From positions 125,415 through 189,414 of the forward strand of contig NZ_LMSS01000001.1 of NCBI RefSeq assembly GCF_001429605.1: a stretch of 64,000 bases of DNA, in the 5' to 3' direction. Shown one piece after another: positions 9,762-18,574 of the stretch. Under the pieces are notes generated by a model. The model did not search any database, was not told the origin of the DNA, and saw nothing but the letters and a program-made list of their open reading frames with translations. How positions within the stretch are numbered: the stretch's first letter is position 1; the number at the start of each line of letters is the position of its first letter. The stretch is from Phycicoccus sp. Soil802 (GTDB taxonomy: Bacteria > Actinomycetota > Actinomycetes > Actinomycetales > Dermatophilaceae). The translations under genes were made by a program, and so were the position numbers.

Positions 9762-11194
9762 ACGGCTCCAACGACCGCTTCGACTTCACCGCGCCAGTCC
9801 CTCCGCTGGACGAACTGGGGGCGATCCATTTCATCGCCATCGGCGGGGCCGGCATGTCCGGCGTGGCCCGCGTGATGCTCGCGCGCGGCTGCTCGGTGAG
9901 CGGGTCCGACGCGAAGCAGTCGCCGGTGCTCGCGGCGCTCGCCGCCGAGGGGGCGGACGTCCACGTCGGCCACGACGCGGCATACGTGGAGGGCAAGGAC
10001 ACCGTCGTGATCTCCTCGGCGATCCGCGAGTCCAACATCGAGCTCGTGGCAGCGCGCGCAGCCGGCCTCCGGGTGCTGCACCGCTCGCAGGCGCTGGCCA
10101 GCACGATGGCCGACTCGCGCCGGGTCGCCGTCGCCGGCGCCAACGGCAAGACGACGACCACGTCGATGCTCACCGTCGCACTCCAGCACTGCGGCGTCGA
10201 CCCGTCGTTCGCCGCCGGCGGGGAGCTCGCGAAGCATGGCACCAACGCCCACTGGGGGACCGGTGAGGTCTTCGTGGCCGAGGCCGACGAGAGCGACGGC
10301 TCGTTCCTCGTCTACCGACCCGAGGTCGCGGTCGTGACGAACGTGCAGCCCGACCACCTCGACTTCTACGGGACCTTCGAGCGGGTCAAGGAGGCCTACG
10401 CCGCGTTCGCCGCCACGGTCCTGCCCGGCGGCCTGCTCGTGGCCTGCGAGGACGACGAGGGCTCCCGCGAGCTCGCTCGGCTGGCCCGCGCCTCGGGCAC
10501 CCGCGTGCTGACCTACGGCTGGTCGACCGACGCCGACGTGGTCCTGCGCGGCGAGGTGTTCCGCGGCCTGATGGGCCGGGTGACCGTCACCGGTCAGGAC
10601 GGTGTCGACCGCAACCTGCGGATCAACATCCCGGGACGGCACAACCTCCTCAACGCCGCTGCCGCCTACACCGTGGCCGTCGACGGGCTCGGCCAGGACC
10701 CCACCCGCGTCCTCGACGGGCTGTTCGGGTTCACCGGCACGCGCCGCCGGTTCGAACCCAAGGGGGCGGCGGCCGGGGTCTCCGTGGTCGACGACTACGC
10801 GCACAACCCCGGCAAGGTCGCCGCGGTGGTCGGCACCGGCGCCGAGCTGGCGGGTGACGGCCGCCTCGTCGTGGTCTTCCAGCCGCACCTCTACTCCCGG
10901 ACCCGCGACTTCGCCCACGAGTTCGCCGCGGCCCTCGCGCCGGCCGACGTGGTCGTCCTCATGGAGGTCTACGCCGCGCGCGAGGACCCGATGCCGGGGG
11001 TCTCGTCGCAGCTCGTCGCCGACGCCCTGCGCGAGCTGCGTCCCGACGCCGACGTCTCGGTCGTCACCTCCTGGTCGGCCGTGGCCGGCCACGTGGCGGG
11101 GCTGGCCCGGGCCGACGACCTCGTCCTCACCGTGGGGGCCGGGGACGTGACGATGATCGGGCCCGAGATCCTGCGCGCCCTCGGCCAGGCATGA
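9758..11194 (+). CDS. murC: UDP-MurNAc--L-alanine ligase MurC
   Basis: MurC joins L-Ala to UDP-MurNAc, the first amino-acid addition. The 478-residue protein shows the MurC N-terminus (IHFIAIGGAGMSGVARVML), the P-loop GANGKTTTTSM, the EADESDGSF motif and the late VVDDYAHNPGKV/FQPHLYSRT region. The ATG overlaps the murG stop; the stop overlaps the ftsQ ATG. It sits after murG as in most actinobacterial dcw clusters. Confidence 0.96.
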   Translation: MNGSNDRFDFTAPVPPLDELGAIHFIAIGGAGMSGVARVMLARGCSVSGSDAKQSPVLAALAAEGADVHVGHDAAYVEGKDTVVISSAIRESNIELVAARAAGLRVLHRSQALASTMADSRRVAVAGANGKTTTTSMLTVALQHCGVDPSFAAGGELAKHGTNAHWGTGEVFVAEADESDGSFLVYRPEVAVVTNVQPDHLDFYGTFERVKEAYAAFAATVLPGGLLVACEDDEGSRELARLARASGTRVLTYGWSTDADVVLRGEVFRGLMGRVTVTGQDGVDRNLRINIPGRHNLLNAAAAYTVAVDGLGQDPTRVLDGLFGFTGTRRRFEPKGAAAGVSVVDDYAHNPGKVAAVVGTGAELAGDGRLVVVFQPHLYSRTRDFAHEFAAALAPADVVVLMEVYAAREDPMPGVSSQLVADALRELRPDADVSVVTSWSAVAGHVAGLARADDLVLTVGAGDVTMIGPEILRALGQA

Positions 11195-11958
11195 GCCAGC
11201 ACCCCGGTTCGTCGGGTCACCGACCGGCGACCCGCACCGGTCTCGCGTCGTCCAGGGCCAGGTTCCAGCGGCGCGCCCACGAGGTGCGCCAGCGACCCCT
11301 GCGGCTCCTCGGGTATGCCGCGGCGGCCCTCGTCGTGATCGCCCTCCTCGGGTGGGTGGTCGGTTTCAGCCCGGTCCTGGCGGTGCGCACCGTGGAGGTC
11401 GTGGGGGTGCCCGAGTCGGAGGTGGCCGCCATCCGCGCGGTGGCGAAGGTGCCACTCGGCCAGCCCCTGGCCCGTGTCGACAGCGCCGCCGTCGCGGCGC
11501 GGGTGGCCGAGCGGGCGACCGTCGCCGACGTGTCGATCGAGCGCTCCTGGCCCAGCACGCTGGTCATCCACGCGAGCCCGCGCCAGCCCTTCCTCGTGGT
11601 CAAGAACCCTCAAGGTCAACTACAGGTTGTGGATGAGACGGGGGTCGCGTACGCCCACGTCAGCAAGGCTCCGGCCGGGGTGCCGACCGTCAACGCCGCC
11701 ACCCAGGCGGCCCTGTCACCCGACGCCCTCGCAGCGGCGGTCAGCGTCGTGAAGGTGCTGCCCGCGACCCTGCAGAAGCGGGTCGGCAACGTCACGGTCA
11801 GCAGCGCCAACCTGGTCACCCTCAAGATCGGGCGCACCTCGATCGTCTGGGGCGGGGTCGACGAGCCCGAGCGCAAGCTGGCCATCATGACGGCCTTGCT
11901 CAAGGGCCACCCGAAGCTCATCGACGTGAGCGCTCCGAGCACGCCGGTGACCCGCTGA
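11191..11958 (+). CDS. ftsQ: Cell division protein FtsQ (DivIB-type)
   Basis: FtsQ is a bitopic membrane protein that links early and late divisome proteins. The 255-residue product has a basic cytoplasmic tail of about 38 residues, one membrane helix near residues 39-63, a POTRA domain beginning VRTVEVVGV, then the FtsQ beta domain (RSWPSTLVIHASPRQPF). Sequence conservation outside the POTRA domain is low, as is usual, so the call rests on topology, POTRA and position between murC and ftsZ. The ATG overlaps the murC stop. The coupled operon ends here, with a 342-bp gap before ftsZ. Confidence 0.92.
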   Translation: MSQHPGSSGHRPATRTGLASSRARFQRRAHEVRQRPLRLLGYAAAALVVIALLGWVVGFSPVLAVRTVEVVGVPESEVAAIRAVAKVPLGQPLARVDSAAVAARVAERATVADVSIERSWPSTLVIHASPRQPFLVVKNPQGQLQVVDETGVAYAHVSKAPAGVPTVNAATQAALSPDALAAAVSVVKVLPATLQKRVGNVTVSSANLVTLKIGRTSIVWGGVDEPERKLAIMTALLKGHPKLIDVSAPSTPVTR

Positions 11959-12111
11959 GGCCCGAGCGAGACGGTGGTCCGGGGGGCAGTCCGAGCCGTG
12001 CCAGAATGGGGCTCGTGGGGCGGATGTGACCACTGTTACGGCCTGTGGCGTGCCGGTCGTGACAAACCTCGAAATCGGGCCAATCCGTGCTGCGACACGC
12101 GGCCGACCTCG

Positions 12112-12140
12112 TTGCCTGCGACCCATGTGACACATAGCGT
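12112..12140 (+). promoter_or_regulatory. Candidate ftsZ promoter in the ftsQ-ftsZ gap
   Basis: The 342-bp gap between ftsQ and ftsZ holds no convincing gene. A sigma-70-like pair is visible: TTGCCT at 12112-12117, a 17-bp spacer and TAGCGT at 12135-12140. This would give a leader of about 155 bases. An AT-richer stretch with CCTC/GAGG inverted elements follows near 12171-12190. Dedicated ftsZ promoters in this gap are known in other actinobacteria; this particular one is an inference from sequence. Confidence 0.4.
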
Positions 12141-12300
12141 CGGCGCCATCAGATCGTGGGCGATTTGTAACCCTCAACTAGACGTCGAGGCTCAGTTCGC
12201 CCGAAGGACGCTCCATCTCAGCACCCACCACAGCCCCACCACGGACTTCGTCCGCAGGGACGACCACCACCAGCACCGCATTCAGGAGAGGCCCACCGCC

Positions 12301-13551
12301 GTGGCAGCACCGCAGAACTACCTGGCCGTCATCAAGGTCGTCGGCATCGGCGGTGGTGGCGTCAACGCCATCAACCGCATGATCGAGGTCGGCCTCAAGG
12401 GCGTCGAATTCATCGCCATCAACACCGACGCGCAGGCGCTGCTCATGAGTGACGCGGACGTCAAGCTCGACGTGGGTCGCGAGCTCACCCGTGGCCTCGG
12501 TGCGGGCGCCGACCCGGAGGTCGGCAAGAAGGCCGCCGAGGACCACGCGGAGGAGATCGAGGAGGTGCTCAAGGGCGCCGACATGGTCTTCGTCACCGCC
12601 GGTGAGGGTGGTGGCACGGGCACCGGTGGTGCGCCCGTCGTCGCCAAGATCGCCAAGGGTCTGGGCGCCCTGACGATCGGGGTCGTGACGCGGCCGTTCA
12701 CCTTCGAGGGTCGTCGGCGGGCCAACCAGGCCGAGACCGGCATCGCCAACCTCCGCGAGGAGGTCGACACCCTCATCGTCATCCCCAACGACCGGCTGCT
12801 GTCGATCAGCGACCGCACGGTCAGCATGCTCGACGCCTTCCGCTCCGCCGACCAGGTCCTGCTCTCTGGCGTCCAGGGCATCACCGACCTGATCACCACG
12901 CCGGGCCTGATCAACCTCGACTTCGCCGACGTCAAGTCCGTGATGCAGGGAGCCGGCTCGGCCCTGATGGGGATCGGCTCGTCCCGGGGTGACGACCGGG
13001 CCGTCCAGGCCGCCGAGCTGGCCATCTCGAGCCCGCTGCTCGAGGCGAGCATCGACGGCGCCCACGGGGTGCTGCTCTCGATCCAGGGTGGCAGCGACCT
13101 CGGCCTGTTCGAGATCAACGAGGCGGCCCGACTGGTGCAGGAGGCCGCCCACCCGGAGGCCAACATCATCTTCGGTGCCGTCATCGACGACGCCCTCGGT
13201 GACGAGGTGCGCGTGACCGTGATCGCTGCCGGGTTCGACGGAGGCGCCCCGCTGAAGCGCGAGAACGACCGCGCGATCGGCCAGATCCAGGGATCGCAGC
13301 GGGCCGCCCAGGAGACTGCCGGACACTCGACCCCGGCCGCCGCGGCTGCTCCCGCCCCGGCAGCGCCCGCCGCGGCACCGCAGGCCGCATCCCAGCCGGC
13401 CGCCCCGGCCCCGGTCGAGGACGGCCCGGTGACGAGGTCACAGCCCAACGGGGTCGAGCCGGTGATGCCGCGCGAGCCTGCCGGTCGACCGCCGAGGACC
13501 GTCACGTTCGACGAGGGCGACGACCTCGACGTGCCCGACTTCTTGAAATAG
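12301..13551 (+). CDS. ftsZ: Cell division tubulin homologue FtsZ
   Basis: FtsZ is the GTPase that polymerises into the Z-ring. The GTG at 12301 was chosen because AGGAGAG lies 10 bases upstream and the protein then begins [19 protein letters not shown], the usual actinobacterial start; the frame is open further upstream but without similarity. The 416-residue product has the tubulin signature [13 protein letters not shown], the T7 loop region [11 protein letters not shown], an Ala/Pro-rich linker and the conserved C-terminal peptide [10 protein letters not shown] that binds SepF and other partners. The last codons and stop are the first copy of a 16-bp tandem repeat (see separate entry). Confidence 0.97.
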   Translation: MAAPQNYLAVIKVVGIGGGGVNAINRMIEVGLKGVEFIAINTDAQALLMSDADVKLDVGRELTRGLGAGADPEVGKKAAEDHAEEIEEVLKGADMVFVTAGEGGGTGTGGAPVVAKIAKGLGALTIGVVTRPFTFEGRRRANQAETGIANLREEVDTLIVIPNDRLLSISDRTVSMLDAFRSADQVLLSGVQGITDLITTPGLINLDFADVKSVMQGAGSALMGIGSSRGDDRAVQAAELAISSPLLEASIDGAHGVLLSIQGGSDLGLFEINEAARLVQEAAHPEANIIFGAVIDDALGDEVRVTVIAAGFDGGAPLKRENDRAIGQIQGSQRAAQETAGHSTPAAAAAPAPAAPAAAPQAASQPAAPAPVEDGPVTRSQPNGVEPVMPREPAGRPPRTVTFDEGDDLDVPDFLK

Positions 13552-13620
13552 GCACCGTCTGAAATAGGCACCGTCTGAAATAGGCACCGTCTGAAATAGG
13601 CACCGTCTGAAATAGGCACC
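13545..13620 (+). repeat. 16-bp tandem repeat overlapping the ftsZ stop codon
   Basis: The unit GAAATAGGCACCGTCT is repeated without gaps at 13545, 13561, 13577 and 13593, followed by a 12-base partial copy at 13609. The first unit contains the last Lys codon and TAG stop of ftsZ, so each copy reproduces the gene end (TGAAATAG). The four full units are identical, which suggests recent expansion by slippage. Confidence 0.95.
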
Positions 13621-13662
13621 CTGTGAAGGAGGCCCAGCCTCGAGCAGGCAGCCACACACTCC

Positions 13663-13701
13663 GACAGGGGCGCCGGACCGCACTGGTCCGGCGCCCCTGT
13701 C
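13663..13701 (+). terminator. Strong hairpin terminator after ftsZ
   Basis: A perfect 17-bp inverted repeat (arms 13663-13679 and 13685-13701, loop GCACT) lies between the ftsZ repeat array and pgeF. It has no long T run, as is usual in high-GC actinobacteria. It ends only 13 bases before the pgeF start, so pgeF may be read through or use a promoter inside the region. Confidence 0.75.
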
Positions 13702-13714
13702 GTAGGTTGGGCCG

Positions 13715-14440
13715 GTGTTCTACTGGCGCCAGCAGACGAGTCGTGTGTCGTGGGCCTTCACCGACCGTGCCGGTGGCAGCAGCTCCGGCGACTTCGACTC
13801 GCTGAACCTCGGTGGTCACGTGGGTGACGACGCAGCGGCGGTGGAGGCCAACCGCGAGGCGGTGGCCGGCGCGACCGGTGTCGGGCGCGACCACCTACTC
13901 TTCCTGCAGCAGTGTCACGGGGCGGACGTCGTCGTGGCCGACGGGCCGTGGGACGCGGGTGGCCCGCCACCGGCCGACGGAGTGGTCACCGCGACGGCCG
14001 GGCTCGCCCTGGCCGTGCTGGTCGCCGACTGCACGCCGGTCCTCCTCGCCGACGTCGACACCGGAGTCGTCGGTGCGGTGCACGCCGGCCGGCCGGGCAT
14101 GACCGCCGGGATCGTCGAGGTCGCGGTCGAGCGGATGCGCGAGCTCGGCGCCCGCGACCTGCGTGCCGTCGTCGGGCCGTCGATCTGCGCCCGCTGCTAC
14201 GAGGTGCCGGAGGAGCTGCGGGCCGCGGCCGCCGCGGTGGCGCCCGAGGCGTCAGCGCGTTCGTGGTCGGGCACGCCCGCGATCGACGTAGCCGCCGGCG
14301 TGGTCGCGCAGCTCGTGGCGAACAACGTTGCGGTGCAATGGGTTCCGGGGTGTGCGCGCGAGGACGAGAGGCTGTTCTCCTACCGTCGCGACGGGCGCAC
14401 CGGGCGGTATGCCGGTGTCGTCGTGGCCGGTGCGCCGTGA
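13715..14440 (+). CDS. pgeF: Peptidoglycan editing factor PgeF (YfiH/YlmD, DUF152 family)
   Basis: Members of this family are cytoplasmic Zn-containing enzymes acting on misincorporated L-Ser-containing muropeptide precursors; older annotations say polyphenol oxidase. The 241-residue protein has the family's metal-site segments: QQCHGADVV (His), VADCTPVLLAD (Cys) and AVHAGRPGM (His). The last segment normally reads HAGWRG; here it is HAGRPG, losing the usual Trp while keeping the His. The VGPSICARCYEV motif is intact. The GTG start follows the terminator closely. The stop overlaps the next gene, a common pgeF-yggS arrangement next to ftsZ and sepF. Confidence 0.88.
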   Translation: MFYWRQQTSRVSWAFTDRAGGSSSGDFDSLNLGGHVGDDAAAVEANREAVAGATGVGRDHLLFLQQCHGADVVVADGPWDAGGPPPADGVVTATAGLALAVLVADCTPVLLADVDTGVVGAVHAGRPGMTAGIVEVAVERMRELGARDLRAVVGPSICARCYEVPEELRAAAAAVAPEASARSWSGTPAIDVAAGVVAQLVANNVAVQWVPGCAREDERLFSYRRDGRTGRYAGVVVAGAP

Positions 14441-15144
14441 GCTCCGACGCGGGTCGGCGCGCCGAGCTCGAGCGCAACCTCGCGACCGTGCGCGCTCGCG
14501 TCGAGGCCGCGTGCGACCTCGCGGGGCGCGACCCCTCCGAGGTGTCGTTGGTCGCGGTGACCAAGTTCTTCCCGGCCAGCGACGTCGACCTCCTCGCCGA
14601 GCTCGGGGTCGGCGCGATCGGCGAGAACCGCGACCAGGAGGCCTCGGTCAAGGTCGCCGAGCTGCGCAGCAGGGGAGACCTCGAGGTGCACTTCATCGGA
14701 CAGCTCCAGACCAACAAGGCGAGCTCGGTCGTGTCGTATGCCGACGTCGTCCAGTCGGTCGACCGCCCCAAGCTGGTCGCGGCCCTCGACCGCGCCGCGG
14801 CGGCGCGCGGGGTCCGGCCGGCCGTCCTCGTGCAGGTCTCGCTCGACGAGCCGCCCGACCGTGGCGGGGTCGAGCCCGGGGGAGCGGCAGCCCTCGCCGA
14901 CCAGGTGGCGGCGTGCGAGCACCTCGAGCTGCGCGGGGTCATGGCGGTGGCTCCCTTGGGAGGCGACCCCGACGCGGCCTTCGCCCGGCTCGCGGAGGTG
15001 GCCCGCGGCATACGGGAGGCGCATCCCGAGGCGTCGTGGGTCTCGGCGGGCATGAGTGGTGACCTCGAGGCCGCGGTCGCGCACGGCGCGACACACCTGC
15101 GTGTCGGAAGCGCAATCCTCGGTTCTCGCCAGTCACACCGGTAA
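14437..15144 (+). CDS. PLP homeostasis protein, YggS/PROSC family
   Basis: The family binds pyridoxal 5'-phosphate without known enzymatic activity and buffers PLP and amino-acid pools. The 235-residue TIM-barrel protein has the PLP Lys in [12 protein letters not shown], the GENRDQEA motif, [10 protein letters not shown] (family HFIGHLQSNK region), LVQVSLDE and the phosphate-binding end [26 protein letters not shown]. The usual His of FIGH is Gln here. The GTG at 14437 overlaps the pgeF stop, giving a coupled pair. It sits between pgeF and sepF as in many Gram-positive division clusters. Confidence 0.93.
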   Translation: MSSDAGRRAELERNLATVRARVEAACDLAGRDPSEVSLVAVTKFFPASDVDLLAELGVGAIGENRDQEASVKVAELRSRGDLEVHFIGQLQTNKASSVVSYADVVQSVDRPKLVAALDRAAAARGVRPAVLVQVSLDEPPDRGGVEPGGAAALADQVAACEHLELRGVMAVAPLGGDPDAAFARLAEVARGIREAHPEASWVSAGMSGDLEAAVAHGATHLRVGSAILGSRQSHR

Positions 15145-15238
15145 CTTCAGTCCCGAACATGGTGACCTCGCGGATCGATGTCCGCCGCACGGGGAAACGC
15201 TGACAACGGTAGGCACGCAAACCAAAGGGAGCTCGCAC

Positions 15239-15718
15239 ATGGCTGGGGCGCTGCGCAAGACGATGGTGTACCTCGGGCTCGCCGAGGACGACGAGCGCTA
15301 TGACGGGTACGACGAGTACGACTACGACGAGCCGGCCCGCCAGGAGGCGCCGGCCGAGCGTTCGGCTGCCGTCACGCCACTGCCGCAGCGCACGCCCGTG
15401 GCCCGGGTCGTCCGCGATGTCGAGGTGGGTGCCCTGAACCGGATCACCACGATCCACCCGCGCACCTACAACGAGGCCAAGAACATCGGCGAGAGCTTCC
15501 GTGACGGCACTCCCGTCATCATGAACCTCTCCGACATGGACGACTCCGACGCCAAGCGTCTCGTCGACTTCGCCGCGGGTCTCGTCTTCGGCCTGCACGG
15601 CCAGATCGAGCGGGTCACCTCGAAGGTGTTCCTGCTGTCGCCGGCCCACGTCGAGGTCTCGGCCGAGGAAGGTCCGGCGGCTCCCACCGCCGCCCGCGGC
15701 CTGTTCAACCAGAGCTGA
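15239..15718 (+). CDS. sepF: Cell division protein SepF
   Basis: SepF tethers FtsZ to the membrane. The start ATG at 15239 gives the conserved N-terminal amphipathic helix ([18 protein letters not shown]) and has AAAGGGA a few bases upstream; an in-frame upstream extension reaches into the previous gene and is not supported. The 159-residue protein has an acidic Tyr/Asp-rich linker and then the SepF core ([45 protein letters not shown]). Neighbouring ftsZ, yggT and divIVA confirm the role. Confidence 0.96.
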   Translation: MAGALRKTMVYLGLAEDDERYDGYDEYDYDEPARQEAPAERSAAVTPLPQRTPVARVVRDVEVGALNRITTIHPRTYNEAKNIGESFRDGTPVIMNLSDMDDSDAKRLVDFAAGLVFGLHGQIERVTSKVFLLSPAHVEVSAEEGPAAPTAARGLFNQS

Positions 15719-15760
15719 CCCACACAGCCCACGCCAAGCCCACCATGACAGGGTGAGCCC

Positions 15761-16051
15761 ATGCAGCTGCTGGGTGACAACATCATCGCGAGCGTCGTTC
15801 GCTTCGCCGTCTTCCTGTTCTTCGTCATCCTGCTCGGGCGCCTGGTCCTCGACTGGGTGCAGGCGTTCGCCCGGGACTGGCGACCGCGCGGCCCGCTGCT
15901 GGTCGTCGCGGAGCTCGTCTACACGGTCACCGACCCGCCCCTGAAGGCGCTGCGTCGGGTCATCCCGCCGTTGACCCTCGGCACCCTGCGGCTCGACCTG
16001 GCCTTCCTCGTCCTGATGGTCGGAACCTCTCTCCTCATGAGCATCCTCTAG
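15761..16051 (+). CDS. YggT family membrane protein
   Basis: This 96-residue protein has two membrane helices flanking a cytoplasmic or amphipathic segment (LLGRLVLDWVQAFARDW, then TDPPLKALRRVIPPLTLG). The TDPxLxPLRRxIPP-type motif is the YggT hallmark. In Gram-positive bacteria and actinobacteria it lies between sepF and divIVA, as here, and is thought to assist membrane or division functions; its biochemical role is unknown. It starts at ATG 15761, 42 bp after sepF. Confidence 0.9.
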   Translation: MQLLGDNIIASVVRFAVFLFFVILLGRLVLDWVQAFARDWRPRGPLLVVAELVYTVTDPPLKALRRVIPPLTLGTLRLDLAFLVLMVGTSLLMSIL

Positions 16052-16136
16052 TCGCCGGATCCTCTAGGCTGGCCCCTGACCCAGACTCTGGGATGCTTGA
16101 CCCGCTCTGCTCATGCCAGCCAACCGAGGTGACTAC

Positions 16137-17429
16137 ATGACGCTCACGCCTGAGGACGTCCTCAACAAGAACTTCACGCCGACGCAGTTCCGGCGTGGCT
16201 ACGACGAGCGCGAGGTGGACGACTTCCTCGACGAGGTGGTCGCCGAGATGCGCCGCATCGTCAAGGAGGGCGACGACCTCCGCGACCAGCTCAACGACTG
16301 CCGCCAGACCAAGGGCATGCCCACGGTCGCCAAGGCCGACCCGAACGCCGCGGCCACCAAGGCAGCGGACGCCAAGGCGGCCGAGGAGGCCGAGGCGAAG
16401 GCGAACCGCGAGGCGCAGGACCGCCTCGCCGCGATCGCCGCCAAGGCCGAGGAGGCCGAGAAGGCAGCCCAGGCTCGGATCGCCGCGGCCCTCGCGAAGG
16501 CGGAGGAGGCCGAGAAGACGGCGCAGGCGCGCGCCGACGAGGCAGAGCAGGCCGCCCAGGGCCGGATCTCCGACACGGAGAAGGGTGCGCAGGAGCGCGC
16601 CAAGGCCGTCGAGGCCCGCGCCAAGGAGGCCGAGGAGCGCGCCGCGGCCGCGGAGCAGCGCCTCACCGAGGCCCAGCAGCAGGCCGAGGAGGTGCAGCGC
16701 CAGGCCGAGGAGGCCCAGCGCCAGGCCGAGGAGGCCCGCCAGCAGGCGGAGGAGGCCCAGCGCGTCAGCGCCGAGCAGGTCGCGGCAGCACAGGCCGCGC
16801 AGCAGCAGGCCGAGCAGGCCGCAGCGCAGGCGGCCCAGCAGGCCACGCAGGCGCAGGCGGCCCCGGTCGAGCAGAACGCCCCCGTGGCCCTCGGTGCGGC
16901 GGCGGGTGGGGGCGCCAGCGCGGCGGCCCTGCTCGAGATGGCCCAGCGACTGCACGACGAGCACGTCGGCCAGGGTGAGTCCACCCGTGACCGGCTCATC
17001 GCCGAGGCCCAGGCCCGGCACGACGAGCTGGTCGGCGAGGGGCAGAACAAGCACGACGAGCTCCTGTCGGTCGGTCAGAACCGGCACGACGAGCTGCTCG
17101 CCACCGCGCAGAACCGGCACGACCAGCTCGTCAGCGAGGCCACCACCAAGCACGAGCAGATGATCACCGAGGCGCGCGAGCGGTCGACGGGGATGGTCCA
17201 CGAGGCGCAGCAGAAGAAGGCGCAGATCCTCGAGGAGCTCTCCCGTGAGCGCAACCTGCTCGAGAAGAAGATCGACGAGCTGCGCACCTTCGAGCGCGAC
17301 TACCGCGCGCGGCTCAAGAACTACATCGAGGAGCAGCTCGCTGACCTCGAGCAGACCGGTGTGGAGCCCGCAGAGGCCGGCGACGACGAGTCTCAGGGCG
17401 ACGAGGAGCAGCACTCCGACCAGCAGTAG
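16137..17429 (+). CDS. divIVA: DivIVA/Wag31 polar growth scaffold, long coiled-coil form
   Basis: DivIVA binds curved membrane at poles and septa and recruits growth and division machinery. ATG 16137 was chosen over ATG 16113 because GAGGTGA precedes it and it gives the conserved start MTLTPEDVLNKNFTPTQF followed by YDEREVDDFLDEVV, the lipid-binding domain. The 430-residue protein is much longer than Wag31 (about 260). Residues about 75-230 are an Ala/Glu/Gln-rich coiled coil rich in QAEEAQR units. From about residue 272 the chain runs in 11-residue repeats, clearest as [RK]H[DE]xL, to about residue 400. An acidic tail ends the protein. It closes the division cluster. Confidence 0.93.
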   Translation: MTLTPEDVLNKNFTPTQFRRGYDEREVDDFLDEVVAEMRRIVKEGDDLRDQLNDCRQTKGMPTVAKADPNAAATKAADAKAAEEAEAKANREAQDRLAAIAAKAEEAEKAAQARIAAALAKAEEAEKTAQARADEAEQAAQGRISDTEKGAQERAKAVEARAKEAEERAAAAEQRLTEAQQQAEEVQRQAEEAQRQAEEARQQAEEAQRVSAEQVAAAQAAQQQAEQAAAQAAQQATQAQAAPVEQNAPVALGAAAGGGASAAALLEMAQRLHDEHVGQGESTRDRLIAEAQARHDELVGEGQNKHDELLSVGQNRHDELLATAQNRHDQLVSEATTKHEQMITEARERSTGMVHEAQQKKAQILEELSRERNLLEKKIDELRTFERDYRARLKNYIEEQLADLEQTGVEPAEAGDDESQGDEEQHSDQQ

Positions 17430-17461
17430 TCAGCTGGTCGGCCACTGGCAGCAGGGCCGGA

Positions 17462-17498
17462 CGAAGGGCGCTCACCGCATCGCGGTGGGCGCCCTTCG
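17462..17498 (+). terminator. Hairpin terminator after divIVA
   Basis: Arms 17462-17478 and 17482-17498 form a 17-bp stem with a single G-T pair and a three-base loop (ATC). It stands 33 bp after the divIVA stop and closes the division gene cluster. No other feature was seen in the remaining 140 bp before the next start. Confidence 0.75.
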
Positions 17499-17638
17499 CC
17501 GTCCATCGGCCCCGCCACTGCAACGGATTCGGCCCCAAATGCGTTTTGGCGTTGAGTACGCAGCGTCCAGCGCTTATCCTCACCGCACCTGTGAGCGCTC
17601 GTCTAGGAGCGCCATGCGACCGAGGGGCCGGGCACACC

Positions 17639-18574
17639 ATGGTTCAAAAGGCGAGAGCCGCAACGAAGTCTGCAGCGACCAGCAAGGCTTCCAGCGCCAC
17701 CAGGCCCGCCCCCGCGAAGAAGGCCGCGTCTGCGAAGAAGGCTGTGTCCGTCAAGAAGGCGGCCCCGGCCACGAAGGCTGCGCCCGCGAAGAAGGCGGCA
17801 CCGGTCAAGACGACTGCGCCCGCGAAGAAGGCGGCACCGGCCAAGAAGGCGGCACCCGCCAAGAAGGCGGCACCCGCCAAGAAGGCCGCACCCGCCAAGA
17901 AGGCCGCGCCGGCCAAGAAGGCGGCACCCGCGACGAAGGCCGCACCCGCCAAGAAGGCCGCACCCGCCAAGAAGGCGGCACCCGCGACGAAGGCCGCACC
18001 CGCCAAGAAGGCTGCACCGGCCAAGAAGGCTGCACCGGCCAAGAAGACGGCACCCGCGACGAAGGCCGCACCGGCCAAGAAGGCTGCGGCCGTTGCCAAG
18101 GCAGCCCCGGCGAAGAAGACGGCGCCCGCGAAGAAGGCCACGCCCGTGAAGCGGACCAGTGCCGCCACCAAGGCCGCGCCGCGGTCGCTGCGGGTCCGCG
18201 ACGACGAGTCGCCGTGGACCGCCAAGGAGCTGCGCGAGATCCGCACCGAGATCGAGGCGGACGTCGCGCACCTGCGCCAGGAGATCACCGTGGCCGAGGC
18301 CGACCTCGTCGGCCTGATGCGCGACGCGGGTGACGGCGCCGGCGACGACCAGGCGGACGCCGGAGCCAAGACCTTCGAGCGCGAGCAGGAGATCTCGCTG
18401 GCCAACAACGCCCGCGAGATGCTCGACCAGAACCTCCACGCCCTCGAGCGCCTCGACGACGGCAGCTACGGGATCTGCGAGTCCTGCGGCAACCCCATCG
18501 GCAAACTTCGCCTTCAGGCCGCTCCTCGTGCGACCCTATGCGTGACATGCAAGACGAAGCAGGAGCGCCGCTGA
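17639..18574 (+). CDS. DksA/TraR-type zinc-finger protein with long histone H1-like Ala/Pro/Lys tail
   Basis: This 311-residue protein combines two parts. Residues about 15-180 are low-complexity, mostly tandem copies of A-P-A-K-K-A, like the basic tails of eukaryotic H1 and mycobacterial HupB. Residues about 185-311 hold a helical hairpin followed by a C4 zinc finger ([10 protein letters not shown] ... [10 protein letters not shown]), the DksA/TraR signature. DksA-type proteins enter the RNA polymerase secondary channel; the tail suggests DNA binding or nucleoid association as well, which is inference. ATG 17639 was chosen with GAGGGG upstream; the frame extends upstream only through a TTG. 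lspA starts inside its 3' end. Copy number of the repeat is likely variable. Confidence 0.82.
   Translation: MVQKARAATKSAATSKASSATRPAPAKKAASAKKAVSVKKAAPATKAAPAKKAAPVKTTAPAKKAAPAKKAAPAKKAAPAKKAAPAKKAAPAKKAAPATKAAPAKKAAPAKKAAPATKAAPAKKAAPAKKAAPAKKTAPATKAAPAKKAAAVAKAAPAKKTAPAKKATPVKRTSAATKAAPRSLRVRDDESPWTAKELREIRTEIEADVAHLRQEITVAEADLVGLMRDAGDGAGDDQADAGAKTFEREQEISLANNAREMLDQNLHALERLDDGSYGICESCGNPIGKLRLQAAPRATLCVTCKTKQERR
17700..18150 (+). repeat. Coding minisatellite of 15-bp units (A-P-A-K-K)
   Basis: The tail of the DksA-type gene is made of 15-bp units close to GCACCCGCCAAGAAGGC, with variants in which AAG AAG becomes ACG AAG. Units are highly similar at DNA level, more than the amino-acid sequence requires, so slippage and homogenisation are likely. 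Length is expected to vary between strains. Confidence 0.85.

Noticed and set aside
13545-13620. Possible CRISPR array at the ftsZ 3' end
   Set aside because: Units are 16 bp, contiguous and without spacers, and no cas genes are present.
13438-13683. Minus-strand frames through the ftsZ repeat array encoding repeated [15 protein letters not shown] peptides
   Set aside because: The 16-bp unit lacks stops on the reverse strand in all phases, so open frames arise automatically; there is no start signal or homology.
17603-18439. Leu/Gly/Arg-rich minus-strand frame opposite the DksA-type gene
   Set aside because: It is the antisense reading of the A-P-A-K-K repeats; the zinc finger and codon pattern identify the plus strand as coding.
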